Origin: a virus
Reading direction: 5' to 3' (one strand)
IMG/VR virus record: IMGVR_UViG_3300031825_000060
Span: 1-29,354 of that record
Length of the DNA: 29,354 bases
Shown here: one piece after another, positions 8,966 through 15,113 of the stretch
Numbering within the stretch: position 1 is the first letter of the stretch
Layout of the letters: each line of letters begins with the position of its first letter
Notes under the pieces: model-generated
The model's input: only the letters and a program-made list of their open reading frames with translations
Database searches by the model: none
Told to the model about the DNA's origin: nothing
Made by a program: the position numbers and the translations under genes

Positions 8966-9432
8966 ACCTCCTTGCCCAACTTGTCGTTGTGTTGTTCATC
9001 TTCGTCGCCGGCACGGCCGCCGGCATCCGCTGGCACGCTGGCCAGGACGCGATCGCCGAGGTAGCAGCGCGTGAGCTCCGCGACACCGATGCACGCCAGC
9101 AGCGCCAGTTCGCCGATCGCAAGGCCGGCGAGTTCGCGGCCAAGGTCGACAGGATCGCCAACCAACTGGGGAACGCCCGTGAAAAAATCGCTTCTCTCTC
9201 GAGCACTGATCGGTGCATCGACGCTGACACTGTGCGCGTGCTCAACGCTATCGGCGCCGACCCAGTGCGAGCCGCTGCCAGCGAACCTGCGACAGCGCCC
9301 GGCGGCTTTGCCACCGCTCATGACGTCGGGGCAGACATTGCCACCTGCCGCGCCGGTTACGCCAAGCTCGCCGGCCAGGTGAATGAGATCCTCGACATCG
9401 AGGACCGCCGGCACCCGCCGGCGCCGCCCTGA
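8962..9432 (+). CDS. Rz: Rz-like inner-membrane spanin
   Basis: 156 residues, ATGA overlap with the endolysin stop. One N-terminal membrane segment (residues 3-22, LLAQLVVVLFIFVAGTAAGI) is followed by a long periplasmic helical region (ARELRDTDARQQRQFADRKAGEFAAKVDRIANQLGN...), the standard shape of an Rz i-spanin. The i-spanin joins the o-spanin across the periplasm and fuses inner and outer membranes in the last step of lysis. The call rests on topology, length and position; spanin sequences are poorly conserved. A lipoprotein gene fitting Rz1 lies entirely within it in another frame (9179-9382), which strongly supports the assignment. Confidence 0.8.
   Translation: MNLLAQLVVVLFIFVAGTAAGIRWHAGQDAIAEVAARELRDTDARQQRQFADRKAGEFAAKVDRIANQLGNAREKIASLSSTDRCIDADTVRVLNAIGADPVRAAASEPATAPGGFATAHDVGADIATCRAGYAKLAGQVNEILDIEDRRHPPAPP
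9179..9382 (+). CDS. Rz1: Rz1-like outer-membrane spanin lipoprotein, nested in Rz
   Basis: 67 residues from the GTG at 9179, in the +1 frame relative to Rz and entirely inside it. The N-terminus is a lipoprotein signal: basic VKKSLLSR, hydrophobic ALIGASTLTL, then the lipobox-like LCAC with the cysteine followed by Ser. The mature part is short and proline-rich (STLSAPTQCEPLPANLRQRP ... LPPLMTSG ... LPPAAPVTP), exactly the o-spanin pattern. A GGGGAA stretch just upstream (9168-9173) can serve as ribosome site. Nested Rz/Rz1 pairs are known from lambda-like phages. An in-frame ATG at 9071 would give a longer product but would bury the lipoprotein signal, so the GTG is preferred. Confidence 0.8.
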   Translation: MKKSLLSRALIGASTLTLCACSTLSAPTQCEPLPANLRQRPAALPPLMTSGQTLPPAAPVTPSSPAR

Positions 9433-9468
9433 ATTTTTGCAGTCGCCCGAGCACCTCCGGCAAGCCTT

Positions 9469-10116
9469 CTAGCCTTGCCAGACGCGGCCCTCCTGCCACC
9501 CAGCGCGCTTGATCTTCAGCCAGTCGCGCGATCGCACGCCCGGCTGGTAGGTGCTGGCTCGCCGCTTGGCCACGAACCCCTCGAGGCCCAGCGGCAGCAC
9601 GAACTGTTGGAACAGCGCGGCCTCGGCCGGCAGCTCGCCTAGCACCAGGATCGACTGGGGCGGCACCCCAGCGAACAGCCTGGCCAGGCGCGCCTTACGC
9701 TCTACCAGCGGCAGCTCCATGATGCTGTGGCCGTCGTGCACCAGCAGGTCGAACGCGAGCAGTGTGACCGGGTCGCAACCCTTGTACCAGCGCCGCCGGC
9801 GCGCGCGGGCCTGCATTCGGTTGAAGTCGGCGCGGCCCAGGTCATCGAGCACGCAGGCCTCGCCGTCCACCACGTGCGGCCCGCGGGGCACCTGCGCCAG
9901 CACTGCGGCCACCTCGGGATACCAGGGCGTGCAGTCGGCGCCGCTCTTGGTGCGCAGCTGCACCGCGCGGCCGCCGCCCAATCCGGCCAGGCAGCGGTAG
10001 CCGTCGAACTTGATCTCGTACAGCCAGGCCGGGTCGGTGAACGCCGGCACGGCCCGATCCAGCGCCTGCATGGGCCTGATCTGGTCGACGGTGGGGGCGG
10101 GCTTCACGGCGCCCAT
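9469..10116 (-). CDS. Minimal ATP-dependent DNA ligase (adenylation domain only)
   Basis: 215 residues. Nucleotidyltransferase motifs are complete and in order: motif I EIKFDGYR (Lys36 would take the AMP), motif III VVDGEA (Glu86), motif IIIa LLAFDLL (Phe122-Asp123), motif IV LEGFVAKR (Glu179) and motif V DWLKIKR (Lys201, Lys203). It most resembles the ligase domain of LigD-type enzymes. The chain ends about a dozen residues after motif V, so the usual C-terminal OB-fold is missing; most ATP-dependent ligases are considerably longer. It would seal nicks in DNA, but without an OB-fold it may need a partner or be weakly active. It is the last gene of a minus-strand cassette convergent with the lysis genes, so it may be an accessory gene or a nick-repair factor for phage replication. 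Confidence 0.85.
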   Translation of the reverse strand: MGAVKPAPTVDQIRPMQALDRAVPAFTDPAWLYEIKFDGYRCLAGLGGGRAVQLRTKSGADCTPWYPEVAAVLAQVPRGPHVVDGEACVLDDLGRADFNRMQARARRRRWYKGCDPVTLLAFDLLVHDGHSIMELPLVERKARLARLFAGVPPQSILVLGELPAEAALFQQFVLPLGLEGFVAKRRASTYQPGVRSRDWLKIKRAGWQEGRVWQG

Positions 10117-10122
10117 GGGACC

Positions 10123-10623
10123 TTAATCGCCCAGGCAGGACAGCACAGGCCCTTGCAGACGGCGCCACGCTTCGGGCGGTCGGCGCAGCTTGGTTCCCAA
10201 CGGGCCTTTGTCGATGGTGTCCCCACCCGACAGCTGCCATTTGCCGTCCTGGAATGCGAACTCGATCACATCTACGGACTGGATGCCGCCCGCGTCCAGG
10301 GCGACTTGTAGCGCCCGGGCGCTCGCCTCGTCATCGGCCCGGTTGCTGTTGAATGCCTGTTCGATCCGGATCTTGGCCTGGTAGGGCGTGACGAGCGAAT
10401 TGGTGCGCTGCACGTCATAGGCGACGGTGGCCCGGCTAAACACCCGGTGCACCCACTTCTTGGTGATGGGGTGAAGGATGACGTCGTCAAGCGGCTGCAC
10501 TTCGAAGGCGGCCTTGCAGGTCCTGGCGATGCGCTCGAACGCTGCCAGCGCCGTGGCGTCCTGGGCCTGTGCGGCGCCGGCGGCCAGCAGGGCGGCCAGG
10601 CAAAGCAATGGTTTCTTGGACAC
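10123..10623 (-). CDS. Secreted protein of unknown function
   Basis: 166 residues from a GTG start with AGGAG 6 bases upstream on the minus strand. Residues 1-21 form a clear signal peptide (MSKKPLLCLAALLAAGAAQAQ, cut after AQA), so the product should be periplasmic. The mature protein contains two cysteines (Cys36 and Cys163) that could form a disulphide, and a beta-rich region (KKWVHRVFSRATVAYDVQR ... SVDVIEFAFQDGKWQLSGGD). I do not recognise a family. It sits between a ligase and an RHH regulator in a minus-strand group, a usual place for genes expressed in the lysogen, so a lysogenic-conversion or exclusion role is possible but unproven. Confidence 0.65.
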   Translation of the reverse strand: MSKKPLLCLAALLAAGAAQAQDATALAAFERIARTCKAAFEVQPLDDVILHPITKKWVHRVFSRATVAYDVQRTNSLVTPYQAKIRIEQAFNSNRADDEASARALQVALDAGGIQSVDVIEFAFQDGKWQLSGGDTIDKGPLGTKLRRPPEAWRRLQGPVLSCLGD

Positions 10624-10639
10624 GGCTCTCTCCTGGCCT

Positions 10640-10942
10640 TCACTTGAACAGCGACAGCAGCGCCAGCTGCTTTTCGGGCGACATCTTCTTGAAGACCGTC
10701 AGCAGGGCGCGCTCGCTGTCTGACAGCTCCGCGCCGTAGGCCGGCCGCCCTTCGGCCACACCGTACTTGGCGGCGCCGCCCTCCTCGTGGGCGAGCGAGT
10801 TCCGAAGCCGCTGAACGATTTCGCCGTGCAGGGTGCGTCCGTTGATCGCGGCCTCCCGCGCAAGGGCGTGCCGCACCTCGGGCGGCAGGCGCACCGCGGT
10901 AGGCGGCAAATCGCGAACCTTTGTTTTGATTTCAGTCGTCAT
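10640..10942 (-). CDS. Arc-like ribbon-helix-helix DNA-binding protein
   Basis: 100 residues. Residues 15-50 (AVRLPPEVRHALAREAAINGRTLHGEIVQRLRNSL) fit the Arc-type ribbon-helix-helix fold: a short beta strand with alternating residues, helix A, a turn with NGRT, and helix B. RHH proteins bind DNA as dimers of the strand and act as repressors (Arc and Mnt in phage P22). The C-terminal half (SDSERALLTVFKKMSPEKQLALLSLFK) is a separate helical hairpin, perhaps for oligomerisation. It is the first gene of the minus-strand cassette and is transcribed divergently from another RHH gene across a 105-bp region with a palindrome, so it is a good candidate for the lysogeny repressor. No good ribosome site is visible, so translation may be weak or leaderless. 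Confidence 0.75.
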   Translation of the reverse strand: MTTEIKTKVRDLPPTAVRLPPEVRHALAREAAINGRTLHGEIVQRLRNSLAHEEGGAAKYGVAEGRPAYGAELSDSERALLTVFKKMSPEKQLALLSLFK

Positions 10943-10987
10943 GTAGGCGCTGAGGGTTTCCGGCTGGCAAGTGTAGGGCGGCTCATC

Positions 10988-11016
10988 TTGCGTTCCGTGT
11001 ATTCATCGTGTATCGT
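10988..11016 (+). promoter_or_regulatory. Putative sigma-70-type promoter of the early rightward operon
   Basis: TTGCGT (10988-10993) and TATCGT (11011-11016) are separated by 17 bases, each matching four of six consensus positions. Transcription would start near 11023, about 25 bases before the first gene of the rightward operon. The -10 element lies within the GTGTAT palindrome, so a protein bound there would block it. Confidence 0.45.
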
Positions 11017-11025
11017 GTAATACAC
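10997..11025. promoter_or_regulatory. Putative RHH operator (GTGTAT repeats and palindrome)
   Basis: GTGTATT at 10997-11003 pairs with AATACAC at 11019-11025. A further GTGTAT at 11008-11013 gives a shorter palindrome with ATACAC at 11020-11025, and GTGTA recurs at 11015-11019. So four half-sites lie within 29 bases, overlapping the -10 element. Arc-type dimers bind short half-sites side by side, which suits this layout. The site lies between two divergent RHH genes. Which protein binds is inferred. Confidence 0.5.
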
Positions 11026-11047
11026 CAAGATACGGGGCGACAAGACA

Positions 11048-11215
11048 ATGACATTGAAAAAGGAACCGACAACCATGCTGACGGCCCGCGTGCCGACCAA
11101 GCTGGTGAAGGCGCTGGACAGAGTGCGGGCAAAGGCGCATCGCACCCGCAGCGCGGAGGTGATCGTCCGGCTCGAGGCTTCCCTGAAGGCCGATCGGGAA
11201 CGGAGCCAGTCATGA
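11048..11215 (+). CDS. Small ribbon-helix-helix (CopG/Arc-type) regulator
   Basis: 55 residues, shorter than most gene finders keep. MLTARVPTKLVKALDRVRAK (residues 10-29) followed by AHRTRSAEVIVRLEASLKAD is a clean RHH pattern: beta strand LTARVP, helix A LVKALDRVRAKA, turn with T/S-R-S, helix B AEVIVRLEASL. It would bind DNA as a dimer. The next gene starts inside its stop (ATGA), so the two are coupled. An internal ATG at 11075 with AAGGA at 11060-11064 gives a 46-residue protein that still holds the whole domain and may be the true start. As the first gene after the divergent control region it may act as a Cro-like counterpart to the minus-strand Arc-like protein. Confidence 0.7.
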   Translation: MTLKKEPTTMLTARVPTKLVKALDRVRAKAHRTRSAEVIVRLEASLKADRERSQS

Positions 11216-11757
11216 AATCGCGTGTAGTCACAAAAGCGATGATCGGCGCAAAAAACCCCCGGTCCAACCGAAATCGGGACGCCGATTCGGACATTTCCGC
11301 CAAACGCGCAGTGGCCGCCAATCCGCAGGAGGCGTTCCGCGACGTGGTGTACCGCGCCGGCGTGCGGGACATGGCCGCCAAGCTGATGTGCAAGGTGGGC
11401 ACCCTCTACAACAAGTGCGAAGCCGACGAGGAGAGCCATAACCAGCCGACGCTGCGCGAGGTGGTGCGGGTCACCCAGATCAGCGGTGACATGTCGATCC
11501 TGGACAGCCTGGACCGCATGTTCAACCGCGCGGCCTATGACGTGACGCCCGGGCTGCCGGTGAGCGACCAGGCGATCCTGGAGCTGCTGTGCAAGGTGGG
11601 CAGCGAGCAGGGTGACATCTATCAAGCGCTGGGTAAGGCGCTGGGCCACGCGCGCTTCACCTCGCAGGATCTGGCGGCCGTCAGGGCGGAGGTGTTCGAC
11701 CTGGTGTCGGCCGTGTTGACCTTCCTGCAGCGCCTGGAGGGCCTGGTCGATGAGTGA
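11212..11757 (+). CDS. Phage regulatory protein of the CII (CP76) family
   Basis: 181 residues from the ATG overlapping the RHH gene stop; the frame is open upstream but the family similarity begins at about residue 38. FRDVVYRAGVRDMAAKLMCKVGTLYNKCEADEESHNQPTLREVVRVTQISGDMSILDSL (residues 42-100, read in pieces) closely follows the pattern of Pfam Phage_CP76: an HTH in which MAAKLMCKVGTLYNK is the turn and recognition helix, followed by the SH.PTL..V..IT..TGD block. The C-terminal part (GDIYQALGKALGHARFTSQDLAAVRAEVFDLVSAVLTFLQRLEGLV) is helical and probably makes the oligomer. Such proteins control the lysis/lysogeny choice by activating lysogeny promoters. Position right after the switch region fits. 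Confidence 0.82.
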   Translation: MKSRVVTKAMIGAKNPRSNRNRDADSDISAKRAVAANPQEAFRDVVYRAGVRDMAAKLMCKVGTLYNKCEADEESHNQPTLREVVRVTQISGDMSILDSLDRMFNRAAYDVTPGLPVSDQAILELLCKVGSEQGDIYQALGKALGHARFTSQDLAAVRAEVFDLVSAVLTFLQRLEGLVDE

Positions 11758-11992
11758 CCCGCGCACCTTCACCGCCCACCACCGGCTACCCGCTGGCCGC
11801 TGCCCTGCGGTACGGGGCCCCATGGTTTCCCTTTTCGGCCGCGAGTTCGCCGCGGCCCTTGATCGGAGGCGCATCGATGGCAACACCCCAAGCCCAACCC
11901 GAGCTGGCCCTGGACCACACACCGGCCCTGGAGACAGCGATGCGGACGCTGTTCGAGCTGCGCTGGAAGCGCTGGCACCCCCTCACGTTTGA
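11750..11992 (+). CDS. Possible small protein overlapping the next gene
   Basis: 80 residues starting with ATGAGTGA, so the start overlaps the CII-family stop by 8 bases, as for other genes of this operon. The first ~45 residues (SDPRTFTAHHRLPAGRCPAV...MVSLFGREFAAALDRRRIDG) look protein-like, but the rest is proline/glycine-rich and lies in a different frame under the well-supported gene at 11877-12095. The alternative is that this stretch is a spacer and the true next gene is 11877. No family recognised; weak call. Confidence 0.35.
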   Translation: MSDPRTFTAHHRLPAGRCPAVRGPMVSLFGREFAAALDRRRIDGNTPSPTRAGPGPHTGPGDSDADAVRAALEALAPPHV

Positions 11993-12095
11993 GGAAGCCG
12001 TGCAGGACGCGATCACCCGCCGCCTGTTGTGCCTGGCCGTGCAGCACATGCCGTCGCAGCTGCAGCCGCGCCGCGCGAGGAGGGCGTCCAAGTGA
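11877..12095 (+). CDS. Small phage protein of unknown function
   Basis: 72 residues from the ATG at 11877, which has CGGAGG 7 bases upstream; a longer frame from 11754 has no comparable ribosome site and reads unlike protein. ALETAMRTLFELRWKRWHPLTFEEAVQDAITRRLLCLAVQHM (residues ~16-57) is a regular helical segment, and the C-terminus is strongly basic (QPRRARRASK). Not recognised as a family. Its stop is overlapped by the next ATG. It could be a small nucleic-acid-binding protein, judged only from charge. Confidence 0.6.
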   Translation: MATPQAQPELALDHTPALETAMRTLFELRWKRWHPLTFEEAVQDAITRRLLCLAVQHMPSQLQPRRARRASK

Positions 12096-12451
12096 TGGAG
12101 CGAGACGAGGTGCCGATCACGACGCCCGGCGGCGTGGTGGGTGCATTGGTGGTGGCCAGCGTGGTGTGCCTGGCGACCGCCTTCCTTGATGACGCACACC
12201 AAGAACCGAGGACACAAAAAAATGAGGCGTTATCTGACCGAGGCCGAGCAGCGCAAGCTGCTGGCGACCGCCAAGCGGGTGAACGAGCTGCTGGCTCAGC
12301 GGGACTATCACTGGATGGCCGCGCTGATCCTGACTGGCATGCGGATCCAGGAGTTCAGCCGGCTCACGGCGCCGCAAGTGCGCCAGGCGCTGGTGTGCGG
12401 CTGGCTGGTGAGCCTGCGCGAGCACTGCAAGGGCAAGAAGCACACCAATGA
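12095..12451 (+). CDS. Small membrane protein, C-terminal part doubtful
   Basis: 118 residues if read to its stop. The start overlaps the previous stop (TGATG), as elsewhere in the operon. Residues 12-32 (GGVVGALVVASVVCLATAFL) form a good membrane segment, then DDAHQEPRTQKNEALSD. From about residue 48 the sequence is an arginine/alanine/glycine-rich shadow of the tyrosine recombinase that begins at 12222, an unusually long overlap of 230 bases for this region. Either a short membrane protein has lost its stop codon by frameshift, or the tail is translated without selection. The N-terminal half is the believable part. Confidence 0.4.
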   Translation: MERDEVPITTPGGVVGALVVASVVCLATAFLDDAHQEPRTQKNEALSDRGRAAQAAGDRQAGERAAGSAGLSLDGRADPDWHADPGVQPAHGAASAPGAGVRLAGEPARALQGQEAHQ

Positions 12452-12890
12452 GTACCTGGTCACGCACCCGCTGCGCCAGCACCTGCAGGCGCTGCTGAAG
12501 ATCAGCGACGAGCTGGCCCGGGCGATCGAGCACGACGACGAACAGCTGCAGCCGCTTGTCTGGGGCCGCGACGTGGCGGGCAAGGCGGGGCACCTGTCGG
12601 TGCGCAGCTACGAGGCGCGGCTGAAGGAGTGGGCGGTGGCCGCGGATCTCGATGCGCGCATCAGCCCGCACTGGCTGCGCCACACCCGGGGCATGAACGT
12701 GATCAACCGCACGCGGGGCAAGGACGGCCTGCGGGTGGCCAAGCTGGCGCTGAACCACCAGAGCATCCGCAGCACGGGGATCTACACGCAGATGAGCCGC
12801 GAGGCCTACGAGGCGGAGATCCGCATGGTGGACGGCGGCAGGGTGCCGCGGCGGGTGGCGCGCGAGCTGGCGCAGCAGGGGGTGATGTGA
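12222..12890 (+). CDS. Short tyrosine recombinase (catalytic domain only)
   Basis: 222 residues from the ATG at 12222, with GAGGA 9 bases upstream; an in-frame ATG at 12141 is possible but falls inside the upstream gene. All catalytic parts are visible: LTGMRIQEFSRL (Arg41, Glu44), SPHWLRHTRG (His150, Arg153), LALNHQSIRSTGIYTQ (His179, nucleophile Tyr188). The usual N-terminal SAM-like core-binding and arm-binding domains are missing: the catalytic fold begins almost at residue 1 (YLTEAEQRKLLATAK). It would cut and join DNA through Tyr188. It is buried in an early operon rather than next to an attachment site, so it is unlikely to be the integrase; resolution of multimers or control of a DNA switch are alternatives. 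Confidence 0.82.
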   Translation: MRRYLTEAEQRKLLATAKRVNELLAQRDYHWMAALILTGMRIQEFSRLTAPQVRQALVCGWLVSLREHCKGKKHTNEYLVTHPLRQHLQALLKISDELARAIEHDDEQLQPLVWGRDVAGKAGHLSVRSYEARLKEWAVAADLDARISPHWLRHTRGMNVINRTRGKDGLRVAKLALNHQSIRSTGIYTQMSREAYEAEIRMVDGGRVPRRVARELAQQGVM

Positions 12891-13300
12891 TGGCGGCACA
12901 GCACACGCCGGGGCCGTGGTTGATCGTCAGCCTGAAGCACACCAGCAGCCGTGATGAGCACATCACATTCTGGAGACCGAATCGCTGCGGTTACACGCCG
13001 GTGGTGCCCCGCGCTGGCGACTACGACGTTGACTTCGCGCGGGACCACAACGACGGCGTGGATCACATTGCCGTGCCGCGCGCTGTGGTGGAGGCGATCT
13101 CCTGCCCGACGCCGTACTGGAAGCCAGGCGCGCAGTTCTACGACCACGCCGGCGCCGTCGTGGACAACGACAGGGACCATTGGGGCGCGCTGATCCTCGC
13201 ACGGCTCAGGCCTACCCAGCCGGAAGCCAGAGTGAAGCCCGATGTGTTCAAGGGCCGTCGCCGCTGCCTGCCGGCCAACGCCACCGGGAGCACGTCATGA
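12890..13300 (+). CDS. Phage protein of unknown function, HTPGPW type
   Basis: 136 residues; the ATG overlaps the recombinase stop (TGATGG). It begins AAQHTPGPWLIV, a lead found on many small phage and plasmid proteins of unknown function, followed by a beta-rich part with RDHNDGVDHIAVPRAVVEAI. A basic end (FKGRRRCLPANATGSTS) is present. No catalytic motif seen. An in-frame extension to 12629 lies over the recombinase gene and reads as a shadow. Confidence 0.6.
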   Translation: MAAQHTPGPWLIVSLKHTSSRDEHITFWRPNRCGYTPVVPRAGDYDVDFARDHNDGVDHIAVPRAVVEAISCPTPYWKPGAQFYDHAGAVVDNDRDHWGALILARLRPTQPEARVKPDVFKGRRRCLPANATGSTS

Positions 13301-13578
13301 GCGCCGCGATCGCCAATCGGGCCAAGTCCGCGAAACCGGCCAAGCCGCCAGCGCTTACCGACCGCATCGTCAAGCTGCAGGTCAACACCACTGGCGCCTG
13401 GCGCAACGTGATGGATTTCAACGTGCAAGACGAGGACGTGCTGCACCTGGCTGCGAGCCTGTTCGCCTTGGACAAGGACCGTGAGCGGTTGCGCCTGCGA
13501 ATCATCGCGCCGGGCGACACCGCGCCACTGATGGACTGGACGCACCAGCGCGGCTGGCTTGAGTGGAGAGCCGCATGA
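13297..13578 (+). CDS. Small phage protein of unknown function
   Basis: 93 residues; ATGA overlap with the previous stop. The first 20 residues are basic and alanine/proline-rich (RAKSAKPAKPPA). The rest is a compact beta/alpha segment: IVKLQVNTTGAWRNVMDFNVQDEDVLHLAASLFALDKDRERLRLRII...WTHQRGWLEWR. No family recognised. Spacing and coupling make it a real member of the early operon. Confidence 0.6.
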   Translation: MSAAIANRAKSAKPAKPPALTDRIVKLQVNTTGAWRNVMDFNVQDEDVLHLAASLFALDKDRERLRLRIIAPGDTAPLMDWTHQRGWLEWRAA

Positions 13579-14189
13579 AGACGCCCAAGGATTTGGCGCA
13601 GGCCTTCCTGCGCAGCGCCGACGAGTTCGCCACCAAGGCGACCACCTGCAAGCGGCTGGCAAGCGGCATCGGCGCGCTGGATGCCGACCTGCTGGGACTG
13701 ACAGACAAAGAGCAGAAGGCGCTGGTGGAGGCCCGCGCTTTGCTCGGCGAGATCGCGTCGCGTTATGTGAAGGCGGCAAAGCTCAAGAAGCAGGCGCAGG
13801 AGGTGCGCGAGAAGCGGCAAAAGGACGTGCGCGCCGCGATGAAGGACACCTTCGATGCGCTTGAGACCACGGCCGACAAGGTGGCGCTGATCGCGTCGAT
13901 CAAGCCCTACACGTTCGCTCACGACGGTTTGGGTATGGGCAACGGCCGGAAAACGGGAGACGCGGAGTATCTGCTGGGGCCCTACTTCAACGATTGTCTC
14001 GACGGTATCGCGTACAGCACCGCCGCCAGTGGCGCGGCTGACATCAAGGACTTGGCTCCGGCCGCGGCCGCGGCCGTGATCTGGCAGCGATTCCTCGAGC
14101 GCCGCCCGCAGCTGCAGGACAAGTACGCGGTCGAGATCGTGCGCATCGATCGGCAGCTGGCCATGCCGGCGAGCGGGAGCCCGGCATGA
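13575..14189 (+). CDS. Helical phage protein of unknown function
   Basis: 204 residues from the ATG overlapping the previous stop (a GTG at 13563 is the other option). The first ~95 residues are strongly helical with heptad-like spacing (EQKALVEARALLGEIASRYVKAAKLKKQAQEVREKRQKDVRAAMKDTF), probably a coiled coil. The second half is more globular (SIKPYTFAHDGLGMGNG ... YLLGPYFNDCLDGIAYSTAASGAADIKDLAPAAAAAVIWQRFLERRPQLQDKYAVEIVRIDR). I cannot assign a family. The shape would fit a DNA-associated or scaffolding helper, but nothing specific shows that. Confidence 0.6.
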   Translation: MKTPKDLAQAFLRSADEFATKATTCKRLASGIGALDADLLGLTDKEQKALVEARALLGEIASRYVKAAKLKKQAQEVREKRQKDVRAAMKDTFDALETTADKVALIASIKPYTFAHDGLGMGNGRKTGDAEYLLGPYFNDCLDGIAYSTAASGAADIKDLAPAAAAAVIWQRFLERRPQLQDKYAVEIVRIDRQLAMPASGSPA

Positions 14190-14437
14190 CCAGTGGTAGC
14201 AGATACCGCGTTGTGATGGTCGGCACCTGCGTGGGCGAGCGGGACTATCTGGAGCGCATGTTGCCTGACGGCACGCCCTGCCTGACCGGCAACTTTCCGG
14301 CGTACGCCGGGGTGTTCCCCAAGGTCTGCGCCGAGCGCATCGCGGCCAATCTGCGCAGGAACTGGATGGGTGCACCGCATGTGGCGGTGGAACTGGAAGC
14401 TGTCACGAACAACGCAGCCGGTGAGGCCCAGTCATGA
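14186..14437 (+). CDS. Small phage protein of unknown function
   Basis: 83 residues, ATGA overlap on both sides. Mixed alpha/beta with YRVVMVGTCVGERDYLERMLPDGTPCLTG and a helical AERIAANLRRNW. Three cysteines. No recognised family and no membrane segment. Its reality is supported by the tight coupling to neighbours. Confidence 0.55.
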   Translation: MTSGSRYRVVMVGTCVGERDYLERMLPDGTPCLTGNFPAYAGVFPKVCAERIAANLRRNWMGAPHVAVELEAVTNNAAGEAQS

Positions 14438-15009
14438 GCGCCACCAAACACCCAGTGATGGCAACGGTTGCATGCACCAGCGGCGTGATCGCCAGGCTCG
14501 CTTCGTCCGCCGTCCTGGCGAGCCTGGCATTTGCCGCGGCCGCGCGGGCCGAGCTGCTGCCTCCGCCAGCCGTGATCGGCCTGCACCTGCGCAGCGTGCA
14601 CCACGACGACGGCAAGGCGCCGGACGGCAGTTTCGGCTGGAACGACAACAACGTCGGCGCCTATGCGCGATGGAGCGGCGGCCTGACCGTGGGCGCGTTT
14701 CGCAACAGCCTGTATCGCACCTCGGCCTACGTGGGCTGGACCGTGTCGGACAGCGCCGATCGGTTCAGCCTGACGCTGGCCGCCATGAGCGGCTACGACA
14801 GGCTCACCGACGGCGCGGGCGACTACCAGGCCGTGCGCTGCGACAAGGTCAACGGCTGCCGCAAGGTGCACCTCAAGCGCGTGATTGTTCCGGTGCTCGT
14901 GCCGAGCGTGCGCGTGGGCCTCACGGACCGGCTCGGCGTGCGGATCTCGGTCATCGCTCCGCCCGGCCAGCCCGCGGCGGTGCATTTTTCGCTTGAGTGG
15001 AGGCTGTGA
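14434..15009 (+). CDS. Predicted secreted outer-membrane beta-barrel-like protein
   Basis: 191 residues. After a short hydrophilic lead there is a signal-type segment (about residues 17-39, GVIARLASSAVLASLAFAAAARA) with a cleavage site at ARA. The mature part alternates in beta-strand fashion (VIGLHLRSVHHDD ... NNVGAYARWSGGLTVGAFRNSLYRTSAYVGWTVSDSADRFSLTLAAMSGY ... SVRVGLTDRLGVRISVIAPP) and ends in the aromatic-terminated strand VHFSLEWRL. Outer-membrane beta-barrels show this alternation and ending. It lies in an early operon, so it may alter the lysogen surface, for example to exclude other phages. Topology is visible; function is a guess. Confidence 0.65.
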   Translation: MSATKHPVMATVACTSGVIARLASSAVLASLAFAAAARAELLPPPAVIGLHLRSVHHDDGKAPDGSFGWNDNNVGAYARWSGGLTVGAFRNSLYRTSAYVGWTVSDSADRFSLTLAAMSGYDRLTDGAGDYQAVRCDKVNGCRKVHLKRVIVPVLVPSVRVGLTDRLGVRISVIAPPGQPAAVHFSLEWRL

Positions 15010-15113
15010 TGCTGCCGCGATACCTGACCTGGTGGACGGTGCGCGGGGCATTGGGCCTGGCCGCGATGGTGCTGATTCCGCTGTCGCTGGCGATCTTCTG
15101 GATCACCAAGTAG
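15009..15113 (+). CDS. Single-span membrane peptide
   Basis: 34 residues; the ATG overlaps the previous stop (TGATG). MLPRYLTWWTVRG is followed by a single hydrophobic span (ALGLAAMVLIPLSLAIFWI) and a short TK end. It is probably inserted in the inner membrane. Below the usual length cut-off, but the clear span and the coupled start argue it is real. Confidence 0.55.
   Translation: MLPRYLTWWTVRGALGLAAMVLIPLSLAIFWITK

Noticed and set aside
10939-11922. A long minus-strand frame leading into the Arc-like gene
   Set aside because: It is the shadow of the CII-family gene; only its last codons overlap the Arc-like start, and no ribosome site supports it.
12629-12889. An N-terminal extension of the HTPGPW-type protein
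   Set aside because: This part is the recombinase gene read in another frame; the ATG at 12890 overlapping the recombinase stop fits the operon pattern.
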